Assembly: GCF_025989125.1 (NCBI RefSeq)
Contig: NZ_JAPDNR010000001.1
Location: 1,780,301 to 1,844,300 of the forward strand
Length of the DNA stretch: 64,000 nt
Direction of reading: 5' to 3'
Source of the DNA: Chitinophaga nivalis
Lineage (GTDB): Bacteria; Bacteroidota; Bacteroidia; Chitinophagales; Chitinophagaceae
The position numbers were made by a program, and so were the translations under genes. This document shows, in pieces, positions 51,369-59,544 of the stretch. The notes beneath the pieces are model-generated. The model was not told the origin of the DNA. It searched no databases and saw nothing but the letters and a program-made list of their open reading frames with translations. The number at the start of each line of letters is the position of its first letter. The first letter of the stretch is position 1.

Positions 51369-51854
51369 ATGAAGAATAAGATGAAAACCGGTGTACTGGC
51401 TGTATCACTGGTATTTTTATTTGCCTGTGGGCAAGGAGACCGGGTACCAAAAGAATACCTTTCCAAAACAAAGATGAGCAGTATTCTTGTGGATATGGCC
51501 CTGGCAGATGCCTATGGCAGTGAAATGATGTTGCATGAGATTCAGGTACCGCAGGCAGATTCCCTGCGACAGGAGAAGGTGAAGATTTACTACAAACAGA
51601 TACTGGATCTTCATAAGGTAACTGTGAAGGAATTTACGGAGAGTTACAAGTACTATGAAAGCCATCCCAACAGATTCAGAGAAGTATTGCAAATAGCCCA
51701 GGCGAGCATTTCGGAGCAAAAAAATAAACTGGGTAATCCGATGGATGAGCATACGCCTGTCTTCATCCGGTTAAAAACTATATTCCCGTATGCCGAAAAG
51801 GTAATCCTGATAAAACCCGATACGACGCTGCCTTTCATTAAGCGGCAGCCCTAA
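51369..51854 (+). CDS. DUF4296 lipoprotein
   Basis: 161 aa with lipobox LFAC (C20). The domain starts VPKEYLSKTKMSSILVDMALADA and includes YYKQILDLHKVTVKEFTESYKYYESHP, a helical pattern I recognise as DUF4296, found in Bacteroidota near envelope genes. Probably anchored in the outer or inner membrane; the role is unknown. It is 57 nt after the DUF4835 gene and 19 nt before scoA. Confidence 0.82.
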   Translation: MKNKMKTGVLAVSLVFLFACGQGDRVPKEYLSKTKMSSILVDMALADAYGSEMMLHEIQVPQADSLRQEKVKIYYKQILDLHKVTVKEFTESYKYYESHPNRFREVLQIAQASISEQKNKLGNPMDEHTPVFIRLKTIFPYAEKVILIKPDTTLPFIKRQP

Positions 51855-51873
51855 TAAATAAAAACACCAAAAC

Positions 51874-52566
51874 ATGAACAAAGTAGTAGCTAATGCCGAC
51901 GACGCCATACATGATATCCGGGATGGCGCGGTGATCATGCTGGGAGGATTTGGTTTGTGTGGTATTCCGGAAAACTGTATTGCTGCGTTGGTGCGTAAAG
52001 GTATCAAAGACCTGACATGTATTTCCAACAATGCCGGCGTAGATGATTTTGGATTGGGACAACTGCTGAAAACCCGGCAGATCCGCAAAATGATGTCATC
52101 CTATGTAGGAGAAAACGCCGAATTTGAAAGACAGCTCCTGGCCGGAGAGCTGGAAGTAGACCTGATCCCCCAGGGTACGCTGGCCACCCGCATACAAATG
52201 GCGGGTATGGGCATCCCCGCTTTTTTTACCCCGGCTGGTTACGGTACTGAAATAGCAGCAGGGAAAGAAGTGCGGGAGTTCAATGGTAAAAAACACCTGA
52301 TGGAGCTGGCCCTGCATGCAGATTTCTCCATCGTGAAAGCCTGGAAAGGAGATACCATGGGAAACCTGGTATTCCGTAAAACCACCCGCAACTTTAGCAC
52401 CAGTATGGCTAAAGCCGGACAACTCACCATTGCGGAAGTAGAGCACCTCGTGCAGCCCGGTGAGCTGGACCCTGATAACATCCACGTAGCGGGTATCTAT
52501 GTACACCGCATCTTCCAGGGTAACAATTATGAAAAACGGATTGAACGGAAAACAGTAACGATCTAG
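51874..52566 (+). CDS. scoA: 3-oxoacid CoA-transferase subunit A
   Basis: 230 aa. CoA-transferase family I alpha subunit: IRDGAVIMLGGFGLCGIPENCI at the N-terminus (part: MLGGFGLCGIPE), ISNNAGVDDFGLGQLL, and FFTPAGYGTEIAAGKE. With subunit B it moves CoA from succinyl-CoA to acetoacetate, allowing use of acetoacetate or ketone bodies and branched-chain amino-acid products. 50 nt before scoB. Confidence 0.93.
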   Translation: MNKVVANADDAIHDIRDGAVIMLGGFGLCGIPENCIAALVRKGIKDLTCISNNAGVDDFGLGQLLKTRQIRKMMSSYVGENAEFERQLLAGELEVDLIPQGTLATRIQMAGMGIPAFFTPAGYGTEIAAGKEVREFNGKKHLMELALHADFSIVKAWKGDTMGNLVFRKTTRNFSTSMAKAGQLTIAEVEHLVQPGELDPDNIHVAGIYVHRIFQGNNYEKRIERKTVTI

Positions 52567-52616
52567 GTGATCATCTCCCGTTCATCAAATTTCCCACTCT
52601 TCAAATCTGACAATTT

Positions 52617-53273
52617 ATGCCTCTCGATAAATATGGCATCGCCAAAAGAATAGCGCAGGAATTAAAGGATGGTATGTATGTAAACCTGGGTATCGGCATT
52701 CCTACGCTGGTATCCAATTATGTACCTGCAAATATATCCATCATGCTGCAGTCTGAAAACGGTATCCTGGGGATGGGCCCTTATCCGGTGGAAGCTGATG
52801 TGGATGCAGACCTGATCAATGCTGGTAAAGAAACCGTTACCCTGTTGCCAGGCGGCAGTTTCTTCGACTCTGCGGAAAGCTTTGGCATGATCCGCGCCGG
52901 TAAGGTAGATCTTACGGTATTAGGTGCGATGGAAGTTTCCGAAAACGGAGATATTGCCAACTGGAAGATTCCCGGTAAAATGGTAAAAGGAATGGGTGGC
53001 GCCATGGACCTGGTAGCATCAGCCAAAAATATTATTGTGGCCATGATGCACACCAACCCAAAGGGAGAAAGCAAATTGCTGCCCCAATGTACCCTGCCCC
53101 TCACCGGTGTGAACTGTGTGAAAAAAATAGTAACGGAACTGGCTGTAATGGACGTAACCGCAGATGGTTTCCGTTTGCTGGAGCGTGCACCGGGTGTAAG
53201 TGTGGAAGAAATCAAATCCAAAACTGCCGGTAAACTGATCGTTGACGGCGACATTCCTGAAATGCAATTATAA
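52617..53273 (+). CDS. scoB: 3-oxoacid CoA-transferase subunit B
   Basis: 218 aa. Starts MPLDKYGIAKRIAQEL; the catalytic glutamate that forms the CoA thioester is E47 in LQSENGILGMGPYP. Other family segments: GGSFFDSAESFGMIRAG, KMVKGMGGAMDLV and LTGVNCVKKIVTELAV. It acts with scoA. A long hairpin follows the stop. Confidence 0.94.
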   Translation: MPLDKYGIAKRIAQELKDGMYVNLGIGIPTLVSNYVPANISIMLQSENGILGMGPYPVEADVDADLINAGKETVTLLPGGSFFDSAESFGMIRAGKVDLTVLGAMEVSENGDIANWKIPGKMVKGMGGAMDLVASAKNIIVAMMHTNPKGESKLLPQCTLPLTGVNCVKKIVTELAVMDVTADGFRLLERAPGVSVEEIKSKTAGKLIVDGDIPEMQL

Positions 53274-53281
53274 TCCTCCCG

Positions 53282-53325
53282 GATATTTTGTTCCTGGTCT
53301 GTGATAGTGCCGGGAACAAAATATC
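53282..53325 (+). terminator. Hairpin after scoB, possible terminator
   Basis: A perfect 13-bp stem GATATTTTGTTCC / GGAACAAAATATC (53282-53294 with 53313-53325) with an 18-nt loop lies 8 nt after the scoB stop. Only TGTTGTTG follows, so it may stabilise the 3' end rather than terminate. Confidence 0.5.
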
Positions 53326-53382
53326 TGTTGTTGAAAACCCCTGATATTCAGAATTATTGGCTAACTTAACACTGCTAAAAAA

Positions 53383-54231
53383 GTGTCCGAGGTGCAAGTT
53401 GGTTTTCTTTATTACAATGGTAAATACCTCCCCGTTGCAGACCCGGTTTTTACGGCAGATAATCGCTCTTTCCGGTACGGGGACGGATGTTTTGAAACCC
53501 TGAAAGTATACCAGGGTAATGTTTTACTGGCAGATCTGCATTTTGAGCGGTTACAGGCCAGTCTGAATCTGCTGCATTTTGATATACCCCCTTATTTTAC
53601 CAAAGCTTTTTTCGTAAAACAGATTACAGAGTTGTGTCATAAAAACAATATGACGAACCTGGCAAGGGTGCGTGTGTCTGTATTCCGGGCGGATGGCGGG
53701 CTATATGATCCTGTTAATAATTCGCCGCAGATCGTCATACAAAGTTGGGAACTGGCTAAAACCGTTTTTGAGTTAAATGAAAACGGTTTGATCGTTGATA
53801 TTTTTCCGGATGTGAAAAAGAGCTGCGATAAATACGCTTCCATTAAATCCAATAACTGTTTACCTTATGTAATGGCTGCCATGTACGCCAGACAGCATCA
53901 GCTGAATGAAATGATCCTGTTGAATCAGTATGGTCGTGTGGCAGATAGTACCATTGCAAATGTGTTTGTGGTCAGTAATAAAAAAATCTATACACCTCCT
54001 TTGTCGGAAGGTGGTGTTTGTGGGGTGATGCGTAAGCATCTTTTTAAAACAGATCTGCCTTTTAAGCTGGAAGAAAAAATCATATCTATTGAAGATCTCG
54101 AAAATGCAGATGAAATATTTTTGACCAATGCTATCCAGGGTATCCGCTGGGTAGGGCATTTCCGGGACAGCAGCTATGGTAATGCCACGGCGGCCATCTT
54201 ACACGAAGTACTACACGAAAGCATTTTATAA
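53383..54231 (+). CDS. Class IV aminotransferase (PabC/Dat/IlvE family)
   Basis: 282 aa, fold-type IV PLP enzyme. Start GTG at 53383. Motifs: FRYGDGCFETLKV near 30-42, the PLP-binding K155 in KYASIKSNNCLPYVMA, GRVADSTIANVFVV and GVCGVMRKHL. The family includes 4-amino-4-deoxychorismate lyase, D-amino-acid and branched-chain aminotransferases. Length and the tight ADSTIANVF segment fit the aminodeoxychorismate lyase-like group, but specificity cannot be fixed. Upstream of a photolyase, 87 nt apart. Confidence 0.85.
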   Translation: MSEVQVGFLYYNGKYLPVADPVFTADNRSFRYGDGCFETLKVYQGNVLLADLHFERLQASLNLLHFDIPPYFTKAFFVKQITELCHKNNMTNLARVRVSVFRADGGLYDPVNNSPQIVIQSWELAKTVFELNENGLIVDIFPDVKKSCDKYASIKSNNCLPYVMAAMYARQHQLNEMILLNQYGRVADSTIANVFVVSNKKIYTPPLSEGGVCGVMRKHLFKTDLPFKLEEKIISIEDLENADEIFLTNAIQGIRWVGHFRDSSYGNATAAILHEVLHESIL

Positions 54232-54318
54232 TTCTAAAAAAAATTGAACATCGTGATGTCTCCGGAAATATCCGGGCAACAGGCATGTATTGGATGTTTA
54301 ATGGCAGCTATCATCAAT

Positions 54319-55623
54319 ATGAGCGTTGTAAATCTTATTTGGTTTCGCCGGGACCTGCGGCTGGAAGATCAGGCAGCCTTGTATCATGCATTGAAAGCGG
54401 AACATCCGGTAGTGCCGGTGTTTGTATTGGATAAGGCTATTCTGGATGACCTGGCAGATAATACAGACAAGCGGGTGGCTTTTATTTATGGAGCATTGGA
54501 GGTCATGCAACAGCAGCTCCTGCAGCTGGGCAGTTCGCTGGACGTTTTTTATGGTACGCCGGCTGCAGCCTTTGCTCATTGGACCGCCAAATACCAGGTA
54601 GCAAAGGTATTTACCAATCATGATTATGAACCCTATGCTCGGCAGCGTGATGCGGCTATTGCCCAACAATTACGGGAACAGGGTATCTCTTTTCATATGG
54701 GTAAAGATCAGGTAATACTGGAAAAAAATGAAGTGCTGAAAGATAACGGTGAACCCTATACGGTGTTTACTCCCTATCATAAAAAGTGGCAGCAGGTTTT
54801 GCAACCGGCGCACCTACAATCCTATGCCTGCAGCCAATATTTTTCAAAATTTTATCAACAGGCGCCGGTGAAAATACCTACACCGGAAGAGATAGGGTTT
54901 AAGGTGATACCATTACCATTTCCGGATCGGGAGATGAACATACAGGTGATCCGGCATTATGATGAAACCCGTGACTATCCGGCATTGGAAGGTACTTCGC
55001 GGTTAGGGGTACATTTACGTTTCGGAACGGTCAGTATCCGGGAAGTCATGCAAACGGCTTTACAACTCAATGCTACTTTTGCGAAGGAGTTGGTATGGCG
55101 GGAGTTTTATCAGATGATACTCTGGCATTTTCCTGCAGTGGCTACCCATTCTTTCCGGCCGGCATACGATCGTATTCAGTGGCGTAACAATGAAACGGAG
55201 TTTGAGCGATGGTGTCAGGGTATGACGGGGTATCCGATTGTAGATGCGGGAATGCGGGAGCTGAATGCTACCGGATATATGCACAACCGGGTACGTATGA
55301 TTACGGCCAGCTTTCTAACGAAACACCTGTTGGTGGATTGGCGCTGGGGGGAAGCTTATTTCGCAGAGAAACTACTGGACTATGACCTGGCAGCCAACAA
55401 CGGTGGCTGGCAATGGGCCGCAGGAACCGGATGTGATGCGGCGCCGTATTTCCGGGTATTCAACCCCGCTTTACAAACACAGAAGTTTGATAAGCAACTG
55501 GACTATATCCGGAAGTGGGTACCGGAGCTGGATGGATTTGACTATGTGCAACCAATCGTGTCACATGAAGCAGCGCGTAAACGGGCGTTGGAAGTATATG
55601 GCCGGGCGCTGAAAGAAAAATAG
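54319..55623 (+). CDS. Deoxyribodipyrimidine photolyase / cryptochrome
   Basis: 434 aa from the ATG at 54319 (MSVVNLIWFRRDLRLED), the usual position just before the first beta strand; an ATG at 54301 and a TTG at 54244 would give extended N-termini without family support. An N-terminal antenna domain (about 1-130) is followed by the FAD domain with TSRLGVHLRFGTVSIREV, WREFYQMILW, GYPIVDAGMRELNATGYMHN (FAD and DNA lesion binding) and WGEAYFAEKLLDYDLAANNGGWQW, here in part. It repairs UV cyclobutane dimers with light. Photolyase versus cryptochrome is not decided by sequence alone. Confidence 0.92.
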   Translation: MSVVNLIWFRRDLRLEDQAALYHALKAEHPVVPVFVLDKAILDDLADNTDKRVAFIYGALEVMQQQLLQLGSSLDVFYGTPAAAFAHWTAKYQVAKVFTNHDYEPYARQRDAAIAQQLREQGISFHMGKDQVILEKNEVLKDNGEPYTVFTPYHKKWQQVLQPAHLQSYACSQYFSKFYQQAPVKIPTPEEIGFKVIPLPFPDREMNIQVIRHYDETRDYPALEGTSRLGVHLRFGTVSIREVMQTALQLNATFAKELVWREFYQMILWHFPAVATHSFRPAYDRIQWRNNETEFERWCQGMTGYPIVDAGMRELNATGYMHNRVRMITASFLTKHLLVDWRWGEAYFAEKLLDYDLAANNGGWQWAAGTGCDAAPYFRVFNPALQTQKFDKQLDYIRKWVPELDGFDYVQPIVSHEAARKRALEVYGRALKEK

Positions 55624-55643
55624 CGGATATATATCCCTGATAA

Positions 55644-55683
55644 ACGCCCTGTACAACCGCTATCAGCCTGTTGTACAGGGCGT
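55644..55683. terminator. Bidirectional terminator between photolyase and mqnD
   Basis: Perfect 14-bp stem ACGCCCTGTACAAC / GTTGTACAGGGCGT (55644-55657 with 55670-55683) with a 12-nt loop between convergent stops, followed by AGTTATTTTAT. The T tract is modest. Confidence 0.65.
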
Positions 55684-55690
55684 AGTTATT

Positions 55691-56488
55691 TTATCGTCTT
55701 ATCTGTGCGGCAGCATCCATCAGGGCTACAACTGCAGCTTTGCCTTCTGTTCCCAGATCAAGGCTGAAATCATTTACATACAAGTCAATATGTTGCCGCA
55801 TTACTTGTTCATCCATTTCCTGGGCATGTGATTTTACATACTCAGACAGTTGCGGATAAGTGGTATAGCTGTGCTGCAGGCTTTGATGAATCAGGCTATC
55901 CAGTTGTGCACGGATATCGGCAGGTACATCTTTCCGGATAAAAATACCTCCCAGCGGAATCGGGTTGCCGGTAGTTTGTTCCCAGTATTCGCCCATATCC
56001 ATGAGTTTCACCAGGCCTTTTTGCTGGTAGGTAAAACGGTTTTCATGGATGATAACACCGGCATCTACAGCACCACTCAGTACGGCGTTTTCTATCTCAG
56101 AAAACAGCATCACTTTTTTATTTTTTGCTTCCGGAAAAGCGATGGAGAACAAGAGATTGGCCGTGGTGTTTTCGCCGGGAATGGCGATGGTCAGCTGGGA
56201 GATATCAGCTTTGGCAATATCTTTTCTGGCAATCAGTAACGGGCCGCAGCCACGTCCCAGGGCACTACCGCTGTTCAGCAGATCATATTGATCTTTTACT
56301 TTCAGGTATACCGCGAAACTCAGTTTGGTAACGGCCAGTTTGCCTTGTAAGGCCCAGTTGTTCAGGGTTTCCACATCTTCCAGCTGGGTGTCGAAGGTGA
56401 AGCCCTGCGTATCTATTTTATTGTTTACCAGTGCATCAAAGATGAAAGTATCGTTGGGGCATGGTGAAAAACCAAGTGATAAATGCAT
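55691..56488 (-). CDS. mqnD: 1,4-dihydroxy-6-naphthoate synthase MqnD
   Basis: 265 aa. Starts MHLSLGFSPCPNDTFIFDAL, the family signature; H148 in VIIHENRFTY fits the catalytic histidine of MqnD. Also seen: LGRGCGPLLIAR and GNPIPLGGI. It converts cyclic dehypoxanthinyl futalosine to 1,4-dihydroxy-6-naphthoate in the futalosine menaquinone pathway. It follows mqnB by 14 nt in one operon. Confidence 0.95.
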   Translation of the reverse strand: MHLSLGFSPCPNDTFIFDALVNNKIDTQGFTFDTQLEDVETLNNWALQGKLAVTKLSFAVYLKVKDQYDLLNSGSALGRGCGPLLIARKDIAKADISQLTIAIPGENTTANLLFSIAFPEAKNKKVMLFSEIENAVLSGAVDAGVIIHENRFTYQQKGLVKLMDMGEYWEQTTGNPIPLGGIFIRKDVPADIRAQLDSLIHQSLQHSYTTYPQLSEYVKSHAQEMDEQVMRQHIDLYVNDFSLDLGTEGKAAVVALMDAAAQIRR

Positions 56489-56502
56489 ATGCCGTCAAAA
56501 TT

Positions 56503-57198
56503 TTAATGGTTTATAGTGTGGCTGCCCAGTGTTTCGACTGTGCGAACCAGTTCATCGTTTATTGCTTTTACCGCGAGCGGAATTTTCCATTTGCTTTTAT
56601 CCCTGATTTCAACGTAGTTAGACAGGCTGCGTAGCTGCAGGAAAGGAATATTTTCCAGGAGGCAGGCATAGTGAAAGGCTGCTCCTTCCATGCTTTCGAT
56701 ATCGGGTGCATATTTGGTTACGAGCCGGTCGATAGTAGGGAGGTGGCCGCTGACGAGGTTTACACTGGCACTGCTTACCTGCTGTAAAGCGGGCAGGTAG
56801 GGCAGGCCGGCAAAGGTATTGACCAGGCTTTTTCCTGTGAAAGGTGGCTGTGATGGCTGCCAGAGCTCTATATCAAATAAATCTTTAAATTGTAATTGAT
56901 CTTCTGCGCCCAGATCTCCGAGGTATTCTCTCGCTACCATTACTACGCTGCCCAATTCCCAGTCGTGCCGGAAGGTACCGGCAATACCGGCCTGAATGGC
57001 CAAATGGGGCTTATGCGCCGCCAGATGTCGTCCCAGGCTATAGGCAGTGTGCATCATACCGATGCCGGCAATGAGGATAGTGATATCGCAGCCGGCAAAG
57101 TGGTACTGACCGGGGCCGGTGGTTTGGCCATGTTGATCCAGGTGGTGCAGAAACGGCTGTATCTCCAGTGTGGTAGCCGCTGTGATCAATAATTTCAT
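56503..57198 (-). CDS. mqnB: Futalosine hydrolase MqnB
   Basis: 231 aa, nucleoside phosphorylase-like fold. LITAATTLEIQPF near the start, AGIGMMHTAYSLGRHL, QAGIAGTFRHDWELGSVV and the late IESMEGAAFHYACL (the catalytic-region E-x-x-A). It splits futalosine to dehypoxanthinylfutalosine and hypoxanthine. It pairs with mqnD, showing that this organism uses the futalosine route to menaquinone. The mqnA/C/E steps are outside the window. Confidence 0.93.
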   Translation of the reverse strand: MKLLITAATTLEIQPFLHHLDQHGQTTGPGQYHFAGCDITILIAGIGMMHTAYSLGRHLAAHKPHLAIQAGIAGTFRHDWELGSVVMVAREYLGDLGAEDQLQFKDLFDIELWQPSQPPFTGKSLVNTFAGLPYLPALQQVSSASVNLVSGHLPTIDRLVTKYAPDIESMEGAAFHYACLLENIPFLQLRSLSNYVEIRDKSKWKIPLAVKAINDELVRTVETLGSHTINH

Positions 57199-57262
57199 CC
57201 GGTGAAATTACGTCAAAAATGCATGTTGCCCGTGTAAAACAATTGACAGTATTTAGGATAAA

Positions 57263-57294
57263 TTGGCTCTACTCATATAATAGTGGTATTTTTG
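57263..57294 (+). promoter_or_regulatory. Promoter of queD
   Basis: TTG (57263-57265), 21-nt spacer, TATTTTTG (57287-57294). The -7 box lies 18 nt before the ATG at 57313 and inside the longer frame beginning 57283, which decides for the ATG start. Confidence 0.75.
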
Positions 57295-57312
57295 CGAAAA
57301 TTTTTTGCAATA

Positions 57313-57726
57313 ATGATTTATTTAACGCGAGTAGAGAACTTTAATGCGGCGCATAAGTTATCTAACCCGGCATGGAGCAAAGAAAAGAACGACGAAGTAT
57401 TTGGAAAATGTGCCAACGATAACTGGCATGGGCATAACTACGAGCTGCATGTTACGATAAAAGGCAGTCCGGACCCTGAAACCGGTTTTGTCTTCAATGC
57501 TAAAACACTGGGCATACTGATACGGGATGAAGTGATAGAGAAAGTGGATCATCGTAACCTGAATCTGGACGTGGATTTTATGGCAGGTAAATTTACTTCT
57601 GCAGAGAACCTGGCGATTGCCATCTGGGATCAGCTGGAAAAACATTTGCCCCGGGAGATACAATTGCATTGTATTAAGTTGTACGAAACACCACGTATAT
57701 ACGTAGAATATTACGGGGGCAATTAA
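57313..57726 (+). CDS. queD: 6-carboxytetrahydropterin synthase / PTPS family
   Basis: 137 aa from ATG at 57313. Zn ligands H14 (NAAHKL), H39 and H41 (NWHGHNYEL); C33 in FGKCANDN is the likely catalytic cysteine. The enzyme converts dihydroneopterin triphosphate either to 6-carboxytetrahydropterin for queuosine (QueD) or to 6-pyruvoyl tetrahydropterin for biopterin. folE, which makes its substrate, lies 76 nt downstream. The two activities cannot be told apart without other queuosine genes, so the symbol is a best guess. Confidence 0.87.
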   Translation: MIYLTRVENFNAAHKLSNPAWSKEKNDEVFGKCANDNWHGHNYELHVTIKGSPDPETGFVFNAKTLGILIRDEVIEKVDHRNLNLDVDFMAGKFTSAENLAIAIWDQLEKHLPREIQLHCIKLYETPRIYVEYYGGN

Positions 57727-57802
57727 GTAGTCCCGCAGAATAACCATGCGTGCCGGGAGGCAGGTATGGCAGCATTCGAACCCTGATTAAAATCATATAA
57801 GA

Positions 57803-58390
57803 ATGGCGTATAATAAGATTGAACGTTTTGAAGATAAGATCACGTCGGGTCTTGTAGAAAATTATAAAGAATGTCTGCAACTGCTGGGAGAAAATCCGGA
57901 GCGGGAAGGACTGCAAAAGACCCCGGAACGGATGGCTAAAGCCATGCAGTTCCTCACACAGGGATACCAGCTGGATGCCCGTGAAATACTGGAGGGCGCC
58001 AAGTTTACAGAATCCTATAGTGAAATGGTGATCGTCAAGGATATAGAACTCTATTCCATGTGCGAACACCATATGTTGCCTTTCTTCGGAAAAGCGCACG
58101 TAGCTTATATTCCCAACGGTTATATTACCGGTTTAAGTAAACTGGCCCGTGTGGTGGATGTATATGCCCGCCGCCTGCAGGTACAGGAACGTATGACGCA
58201 CCAGATTCTGGATGCCATACAGGAAACCTTACAGCCTCAGGGCGTGGCCGTTGTAATAGAAGCGCAGCATCTGTGTATGATGATGCGTGGCGTACAGAAA
58301 CAGAACTCACTCACGACCACTTCTGCTTTCAGCGGACAATTTGAAGATGGCAGAACAAGAAGTGAATTCCTGAAACTGATTGGAAAATAA
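57803..58390 (+). CDS. folE: GTP cyclohydrolase I
   Basis: 195 aa. Zn ligands C87, H90 (SMCEHH) and C158 (QHLCMMMRGV); the motif GLQKTPERMAKAM and GLSKLARVVDVYARRLQVQER are typical. It turns GTP into dihydroneopterin triphosphate, the first step of folate and pterin synthesis and of the queuosine route served by the previous gene. Followed by a strong terminator. Confidence 0.96.
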   Translation: MAYNKIERFEDKITSGLVENYKECLQLLGENPEREGLQKTPERMAKAMQFLTQGYQLDAREILEGAKFTESYSEMVIVKDIELYSMCEHHMLPFFGKAHVAYIPNGYITGLSKLARVVDVYARRLQVQERMTHQILDAIQETLQPQGVAVVIEAQHLCMMMRGVQKQNSLTTTSAFSGQFEDGRTRSEFLKLIGK

Positions 58391-58404
58391 ATTCCACCGA
58401 TTTA

Positions 58405-58450
58405 ATAAAAAATGGTTTAGCCAGCAGCTGGTTAAACCATTTTTATTTTA
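58405..58450 (+). terminator. Terminator after folE
   Basis: A 15-bp stem with one G-U pair, AATGGTTTAGCCAGC / GCTGGTTAAACCATT (58411-58425 with 58427-58441), is preceded by AAAAA and followed by TTTTATTTTATTT. Confidence 0.85.
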
Positions 58451-58492
58451 TTTGCATCTTTTACAACCATAAATCTAGCCGAAGATATACGA

Positions 58493-58524
58493 TTGTAATT
58501 TGTATTTAATAGATTGTATATTTG
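58493..58524 (+). promoter_or_regulatory. Promoter of fabD
   Basis: TTG (58493-58495), 21-nt spacer, TATATTTG (58517-58524). It overlaps the start of the longest frame (58522), so the ATG at 58567, which gives the family N-terminus, is the true start with a leader of about 38 nt. Confidence 0.75.
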
Positions 58525-58566
58525 AATTATTTATTATTTGATAAGACTAATACTAATATATCCAAC

Positions 58567-59457
58567 ATGAAGCATGCTTACGTATTTCCCGGACAAGGGT
58601 CTCAGTTTCCGGGTATGGGTAAAAACCTGTACGACACCAATGCAAAAGCGAAGGAACTGTTCGAGCAAGCCAACGAAATTTTAGGTTTTCGTATTTCTGA
58701 TATTATGTTCACCGGTACAGAAGAAGACCTGAAGCAAACAAAGGTGACACAACCAGCTGTATTTCTGCATGCAGTCATTGCTTTTCTCTGCACCGAAAAC
58801 GCGCAGCCTGAAATGGTAGCAGGTCACTCTCTGGGTGAATTTTCTGCCCTGGTTGCCAATGGTGTGTTATCATTTGAAGCAGCCCTGCGACTGGTGGCTA
58901 TCCGTGCCAATGCTATGCAGAAAGCCTGCGAACAGCAGCCTTCCACCATGGCCGCAGTACTGGCGCTGGATGATGCTAAAGTAGAAGAAATCTGTGCAGC
59001 AGTAACTGCTGAAACAGGTGAAATAGTGGTAGCAGCCAATTATAACTGTCCTGGTCAGCTGGTTATTTCCGGCACCTTAGCCGGTATAGATATTGCCTGC
59101 GAAAGAATGAAGGCCGCTGGTGCGAAAAGAGCGATGAAACTGCCTGTAGGCGGCGCATTCCACTCTCCGCTGATGGCGCCTGCCAAAGAAGAACTGAAAG
59201 CAGCAATTGAAGAAGCTACTTTTAATACTCCTTCCTGCCCGGTTTACCAGAACGTAGTAGCGGCGGCTGTTACAGATGCTGCTGCCATCAAACAAAACCT
59301 GATCGATCAGCTCACAGGTGCTGTGAAATGGACACAGTCTGTACAGGCCATGATTGCCGATGGCGCCCATGAATTTACGGAAGTAGGTCCTGGTAAAGTT
59401 TTACAGGGACTGGTGCAGAAGATTAACAAAGAAACCGTTGTAAACGGTATCAACTAA
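58567..59457 (+). CDS. fabD: Malonyl-CoA:ACP transacylase
   Basis: 296 aa from ATG 58567 (MKHAYVFPGQGSQFPGMG). Catalytic S88 in AGHSLGEFSA and H199 in GGAFHSPLM; the malonate-binding arginine lies in LRLVAIRANAMQKA. It loads malonate onto ACP for fatty-acid synthesis in the cytosol. A monocistronic unit with its own promoter and terminator. Confidence 0.96.
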   Translation: MKHAYVFPGQGSQFPGMGKNLYDTNAKAKELFEQANEILGFRISDIMFTGTEEDLKQTKVTQPAVFLHAVIAFLCTENAQPEMVAGHSLGEFSALVANGVLSFEAALRLVAIRANAMQKACEQQPSTMAAVLALDDAKVEEICAAVTAETGEIVVAANYNCPGQLVISGTLAGIDIACERMKAAGAKRAMKLPVGGAFHSPLMAPAKEELKAAIEEATFNTPSCPVYQNVVAAAVTDAAAIKQNLIDQLTGAVKWTQSVQAMIADGAHEFTEVGPGKVLQGLVQKINKETVVNGIN

Positions 59458-59479
59458 GCACCTGATCATTATTATATCA

Positions 59480-59544
59480 CGCACTTTCCCATCGTTATCG
59501 GCCTATATGTTTTGCCGATAATTGCCGGAAAGTGCGTTTTTTTT
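59480..59544 (+). terminator. Nested terminator after fabD
   Basis: Outer stem CGCACTTTCC / GGAAAGTGCG (59480-59489 with 59527-59536) encloses a second stem TTATCGGC / GCCGATAA (59495-59502 with 59514-59521); eight T residues follow. The T run overlaps the stop codon of the converging acetyltransferase gene. Confidence 0.9.
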
